DNA of 8,503 nt from Candidatus Methanomethylophilaceae archaeon (lineage in GTDB: Archaea > Thermoplasmatota > Thermoplasmata > Methanomassiliicoccales > Methanomethylophilaceae): positions 1 through 8,503 of the forward strand of contig JAFSYZ010000065.1 of the NCBI GenBank assembly GCA_017455785.1, in the 5' to 3' direction. The notes below the pieces were generated by a model. The model was not told where the DNA came from. It searched no databases and saw only the letters and a list, made by a program, of their open reading frames with translations. Made by a program: the position numbers and the translations under genes. This document shows positions 6,601 to 8,503 of this stretch, piece after piece (the first letter of the stretch is position 1; each line of letters starts with the position of its first letter).

Positions 6601-7917
6601 ACGTCGATATCCGCTTCCAAGCTTGTACTGAGCTGTATGAACGCCGGTTTCCCACTGGTGTACAAGAACATATTCGATAACCCCACACCGGAGAAGCTTG
6701 CCAAGTTCATAGCCGCACAGAGCGGTGAGGCCGTCGCAGAGGAGGATGACAGGACAGTCGACAGCGGTCCGCTGGCATCCAACATACCCGAGAGGTTGGA
6801 TGGAATAGGTTCACACAAACCACGTAAGGTACTGCTCACAGGTGCTACCGGATATCTCGGTTCGCACGTGCTGTACGAACTTCTGAGAAGGAATGCGAAG
6901 CACGTCTACTGCATCGTCAGGGGAGGTAAGGACCAGTCCGCCGAAGAGAGGGTGAGGACCATGTTCATGTACTACTTCGGAGGGATGGTCGATGAGAAGG
7001 TGTTGGACAACGTGTCGGTCATCGACAGCGACATCACCGATCCCGCACTAATGGAGAAGCTCAAGGGATGTGAATTTGATACTATCATCAACTGCGCCGC
7101 GGTAGTGAAGCACTTCGCCGTGGACGATTCGATAGAGAGGGTCAACGTCGGCGGTGTGAAGAACCTGATCGATGTGGCGATAAAGACAGGTGCGACACTG
7201 GTGCAGATCTCCACCGAGAGCGTTGCGGGTGAGTCGGTCAACGGCAGCATACCCAACGACAGATGTCTGAAGGAGAACGAGTTGGACATCGGTCAGGATT
7301 TGGAGAACAAGTACGCCCATTCGAAGTACATGGCGGAGAAGATAATGATCGACGCCATCCCGTCGGGACTGAAGGCGAAGATCATCCGTGTCGGTAACCT
7401 CATGAGCCGTGACAGCGACGGTGAGTTCCAGATCAACTTCCAGACGAATGCGTTCATGAAACAGATGAAATCATACGTCAAATTGGGATTCTTCCCCGTG
7501 ACGGATATGGATGTGAAGGTCGAGTTCTCACCGATCGACATGGTGGCGAAGGCCGTCGTCATATTGGCCGGTACGCCCCCGCAGTTCACAGTGTTCCACG
7601 TGAACAACTGCCACAAGGTGCACATGGCCAACGTGCTCAAGGTGATGAGGGACAACGACATGCCCGTGGAGGTGGTCTCGAAGAAGGTCTTCAATGAAAG
7701 ATTCTCCGAAGCATTGAAGGATGAGTCCAAGGGAGAGTACGTTTCAGGTCTGATCAGCTATCTCGGCAATGCCGGAGAGGTCAGGAGGTTCGTGGCGGCC
7801 GATGAGTCATATACGGTGAAGGCCCTATACAGATTGGGATTCTCATGGCCGCTGATCACCGAACAGTACATAGACAAGGCCTTCAAGGCCCTCAAGGCGA
7901 TGAGATTCTTCAAGTGA
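661..7917 (+). CDS. two-module non-ribosomal peptide synthetase, C-A-T-C-A-T-R, reductive release
   Basis: This 2418-residue enzyme should activate two amino acids, join them on carrier thiols and release the dipeptide by NAD(P)H-dependent reduction. Approximate domains: C1 1-430 (HHLVYDG 125-131); A1 436-930 (YTSGTTGTPKG 596-606, FDAS 641-644, NGYGPTE 726-732, YRTGD, catalytic Lys923); T1 945-1015 (GLTSI, Ser976); C2 1025-1440 (HHIVSDG 1152-1158); A2 1450-1935 (YTSGTTGTPKG 1600-1610, FDAN 1645-1648, NIYGPTE 1730-1736, Lys1927); T2 1950-2020 (GGTSI, Ser1982); R 2050-2418 (TGATGYLG 2060-2067, YAHSK 2218-2222). By alignment to PheA the pockets read DAMLMGGVYK for A1 and DAMFLGIVYK for A2; Asp and Lys mean ordinary alpha-amino acids and the rest suggests hydrophobic substrates, which I do not name. 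No epimerase or thioesterase is present, so L-residues and an aldehyde or alcohol product are expected. C1 has no module before it and may acylate. A phosphopantetheinyl transferase must be encoded elsewhere. The architecture is secure; the product is inferred. Confidence 0.93.
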   Translation: MRSRLTKVQYGIYLECVQNPESTRYNLPIMGRLPDSVDLVRLTEALHKVVKAHPSLGTRIIIGDDGLPIQEFGLDVPVNRHRMTDKEFEDLRKSPIVPFDLKKDLLSRFDIFETPSGNYLLEDIHHLVYDGSSMFVLSSDLSKAYNGMDVPTESFTMADEVAYEESIPKERYESSMAFYRQFLDGIEAYSLPPRDVYSDVPSMGMMDRHFTLDEKAFKKLRNDAGISRTAFFTSVLGVIVGKMSGKDESFISTIYHGRRPENANTVSMFVRSIPLVTKMASNPSIKEIVSESNRQQKGAYENDAVSYIDLANEFGLNGDITIAYQKNILDYTLMEGYLDDAKMVFDDGFIPESALIVEVYDRDSSKGEYSIRVTYRSDMYTEDFVESLVRIYVKAAEEFLVKEHLDDIDLMDDESKVMIDGFDRTEEDQDLSITPFAKIKRWMKETPEAISTVSCGRTYTYGDLDKLTAAIAAYINGKHIGREDFVSVLIPRNEFVTIASVGIIRSGAAYQPLDPSYPDERLNFMIKDSGAKLLIADRSLRGRLKEYDGPVLYTDEINGLVPKKVVPDMEPDDDYEDEAEDVNYDIRPEDPVTILYTSGTTGTPKGCIIENRNLTSFINHHTKAICIDETSRVANYASYGFDASMMDLFAALCSGAQLHIISEDIRLDLMAMDRYFIENKITHSLMTTQVGRQFAILTQCKTLKNLMVGGEKLVPVNPPEWLRMVNGYGPTETTVYVLCYDVKDDNPLCPIGKPNRNTKVYVVDKKGHNLPIGMLGELIVAGPQVARGYLNRPDKTSEVFIRNPFSNDPVYSRAYRTGDIVRWLPDGNIEYIGRNDGQVKVRGFRIELTEVEKVIREYPGIKDATVAAFDAPSGGKFIAAYVVSDEKVDINSLNSFISERKPPYMVPAVTMQIDKIPLNVNSKVDRRKLPQPKIEAEDLTPPENDTQQRIFDIVNDVIGTDAFGIDSDLYSIGLTSITTIRLNVLLYNEFKVDMQIKDLKDNSTVRKLEALITSRSPSKEYEEQDDYPLSKTQEGIFVECIANPGSTMYNIPLLLKISKEIDIGKLKEAIIKAVDAHSLLRTRIFLDKTGDPRMSRKDTEDFTADDITVESVDDISKAEKELVQPYNIIGDRLFRIKIIETQKDRYLFADTHHIVSDGTSLKVFLGSITKAYLGEEIPKEQLTGFEVVLSEKDARTEDALKKAGEYYDRLLSGCETDILPRSDLYVKGHGLGMIVVDGSDVGDLKGYCDKIGVTINGAMCSVLGFILSKFCGTDEPIFTTVYNGRDDSRTSETVAMMVKTIPVMCKVAGRTADYVKSISEQLMDSMSNSVMSFSEVSREYSVRSDILFVYQGEMFAFDSLCGYPAESVRLSLDQVKSPITLMISIMDGRIHYECEYDKALYSEDFVRSIVNSFDNAVKGFTRMDELADVDILDDESRAVLERFNRTEEDQDLSPPYELIEGWMKETPDAKAVCFRDKKYTYSDLDRISAKICAYLQSKGIGIGDYVSVLVPRCEWIALATIGIIRSGAAYQPLDPSYPKERLNFMVKDSGAKLVIMDRSMRDILDEYNGDVLFIDEIMELPDGEVEDIYCNPEDAFTILYTSGTTGTPKGCELENGNVRSIINHYSRTLEASNRMRTASYASYGFDANMMDIFTALCNGGELHIIPEDMRLDLPQVDQYFIDNGITHGFMTTQVGRQFITMTKCKTLKHFLVGGEKLVPVNPVPGIDFVNIYGPTETSVYVTCYHVRDDNPLCPIGRPNDNTKAYVVDKNGHLLPVGALGELYVAGPQVSRGYLNRPEKTSEVFIRNPFTKNPRYARAYRTGDIVRWLPDGNIECIGRNDGQVKVRGFRVELTEVEKVIREYPDIKDATVAAFDSPSGGKFIAAYVVSDKKVDVDSLNAFISERKPPYMVPAVTMQIDKIPLNVNSKVDKRKLPVPKPESSRVEGRMPRTDTEKKLCEIFKTILGLDTVYADDDFFSIGGTSISASKLVLSCMNAGFPLVYKNIFDNPTPEKLAKFIAAQSGEAVAEEDDRTVDSGPLASNIPERLDGIGSHKPRKVLLTGATGYLGSHVLYELLRRNAKHVYCIVRGGKDQSAEERVRTMFMYYFGGMVDEKVLDNVSVIDSDITDPALMEKLKGCEFDTIINCAAVVKHFAVDDSIERVNVGGVKNLIDVAIKTGATLVQISTESVAGESVNGSIPNDRCLKENELDIGQDLENKYAHSKYMAEKIMIDAIPSGLKAKIIRVGNLMSRDSDGEFQINFQTNAFMKQMKSYVKLGFFPVTDMDVKVEFSPIDMVAKAVVILAGTPPQFTVFHVNNCHKVHMANVLKVMRDNDMPVEVVSKKVFNERFSEALKDESKGEYVSGLISYLGNAGEVRRFVAADESYTVKALYRLGFSWPLITEQYIDKAFKALKAMRFFK
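2422..3435 (+). repeat. A1 half of a long internal repeat (pairs with 5434-6447)
   Basis: From residue 588 to 925 the first adenylation domain aligns without a single gap to residues 1592-1929 of the second, a constant offset of 3012 bases. Residues 896-925 are identical to 1900-1929, and 3370-3401 is identical at DNA level to 6382-6413, synonymous positions included. The likeness falls off sharply after the catalytic lysine, where the two carrier domains begin. Confidence 0.85.
5434..6447 (+). repeat. A2 half of the long internal repeat
   Basis: This is the partner of 2422-3435. Upstream of it the offset between the two modules changes to 3060 bases, because A1 carries a net 16 extra, mostly acidic residues, and then to 3081 bases at the condensation-domain motifs. 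Three of the ten pocket positions differ between the copies (L685/F1689, M707/L1711, G727/I1731), so the copies need not select the same amino acid. Confidence 0.85.
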
Positions 7918-7924
7918 TGTTATC

Positions 7925-7929
7925 GGAGG
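7925..7929 (+). promoter_or_regulatory. ribosome binding site of the membrane-protein gene
   Basis: GGAGG stands ten bases before ATG at 7940, a slightly long spacing. A nearer ATG at 7933 is in another frame and gives only a dozen codons before a stop, so 7940 is preferred. The site lies in the 22-base gap after the NRPS stop, with no terminator or TATA box between, supporting co-transcription. Confidence 0.6.
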
Positions 7930-7939
7930 GGGATGGAGA

Positions 7940-8476
7940 ATGGGTGCGCTGACGAATCTGCTGTCCGATAAGAAGAGGGTCGTGATGCTGACCGTCACTG
8001 TGGTAGTGGTGATCATCCTGCTCACAATGACCTTCGTGGTCCCGGATCGTCAGGGGCAGATACGTCAGGATCTGCAGGTCGGGGATTTCATCCTCTTCAA
8101 GTCGACAACCTCACACACCCAGAAATTGACCGTAACGTCGATCGACGGCGATAATCTGACCGTCGATGTGTTACTGAACGGTTCATCAAGTACAGTGAAG
8201 ATGTCCAAGGCCGAATTCTTGAGCAAGATATATTTCACTGAAGAGATGGCATCCAGATGCGAGATCGTCGGTGATGTGGATGTGAACACGATCACCGGGC
8301 ACAGGTTCTGTACCATCTACTCCAGCGATGTGAACAATACATACTATGTGGACGAGTACAACGTGATCTACTACTCAGGGATAGGGGGCAACTTCTGGAC
8401 ATTGATCGACACCACCTTGATAATAGGTAACAATTCGGACGGGTCGTTCACCCCGGCGAAGGAGGTCGGGATATGA
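7940..8476 (+). CDS. single-pass membrane protein of unknown function, NRPS-linked
   Basis: I do not recognise the family. The 178-residue product has a short N-terminus with a KKR cluster (11-13), a strongly hydrophobic segment at 14-34 rich in Val, Ile, Leu and Thr, and then about 144 polar residues with alternating hydrophobic and polar positions that suggest beta structure. The positive charges before the helix suggest the C-terminal part lies outside the cell. That part has four N-glycosylation-type sequons (including NLT at 72-74 and NGS at 80-82) and two cysteines (107, 124) that could pair. No enzyme motif, transporter fold or lipobox is evident. It follows the NRPS by 22 bases and overlaps the next gene by four, so it is likely made together with the synthetase; it might handle, sense or protect against the product at the cell surface, but nothing in the sequence proves this. 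The coding assignment is firm, the function open. Confidence 0.8.
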   Translation: MGALTNLLSDKKRVVMLTVTVVVVIILLTMTFVVPDRQGQIRQDLQVGDFILFKSTTSHTQKLTVTSIDGDNLTVDVLLNGSSSTVKMSKAEFLSKIYFTEEMASRCEIVGDVDVNTITGHRFCTIYSSDVNNTYYVDEYNVIYYSGIGGNFWTLIDTTLIIGNNSDGSFTPAKEVGI

Positions 8477-8503
8477 TAACCGATCTCTTCATCAACATCG
8501 GGA
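8473..8503 (+). CDS. start of a third operon gene, cut by the window end
   Basis: ATG at 8473 overlaps the TGA of the membrane-protein gene in an ATGA junction, and GGAGGT at 8461-8466 gives it a strong ribosome binding site six bases upstream. Only MITDLFINIG can be read before the window ends, too little to name a family. The overlap implies translational coupling with the gene before it and makes this gene part of the NRPS operon. Confidence 0.6.
   Translation, partial: MITDLFINIG

Noticed and set aside
1..8503. CRISPR array or insertion sequence
   Set aside because: No regularly spaced repeats, transposase or flanking target duplications were found; the only long repeat is the pair of A domains.

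Overview
The window looks archaeal, most likely a gut or rumen methanogen of the Methanomassiliicoccales type. This placement is an inference from several signs: a TATA-like box about 25 bases ahead of the expected transcript start, GGAGGT/GTGAT ribosome binding sites, heavy use of AGG/AGA and ATA codons at mid GC content, TGA stops, and a non-ribosomal peptide synthetase (NRPS) of the kind reported sporadically in host-associated methanogens. No rRNA or marker gene is present to confirm it.

Positions 1-540 carry no convincing protein gene. This part is GC-rich and unusually dense in inverted repeats. Four compact hairpins close with GNRA tetraloops, and all four have the GNRA sense on the + strand, so I read about 100-540 as a candidate structured RNA of unknown class. 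Its 3' end has a GC hairpin nested in a second stem and then a T-rich tract. An abrupt AT-rich stretch (541-600 is 25% GC) follows and holds the likely promoter, with two dyads between the TATA box and the start codon.

Positions 661-7917 are one 2418-residue NRPS with the order C-A-T-C-A-T-R. Both condensation domains keep HHxxxDG, both adenylation domains have full core motifs, both carrier domains keep the phosphopantetheine serine, and the C-terminal reductase keeps its TGxxGxxG and YxxxK motifs. The expected product is a dipeptide released reductively as an aldehyde (or alcohol), which could cyclise to a pyrazinone if its N-terminus is free or stay linear if the first C domain acylates it. 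The two A domains are strikingly alike and align without a gap over more than 1 kb, while the C and T domains around them are much more diverged.

Twenty-two bases downstream is a 178-residue single-pass membrane protein with a probable outside domain (7940-8476). Its stop overlaps the start of a third gene that the window cuts off (8473 onward). The three genes look like one operon: synthetase, membrane protein and an unknown third product.
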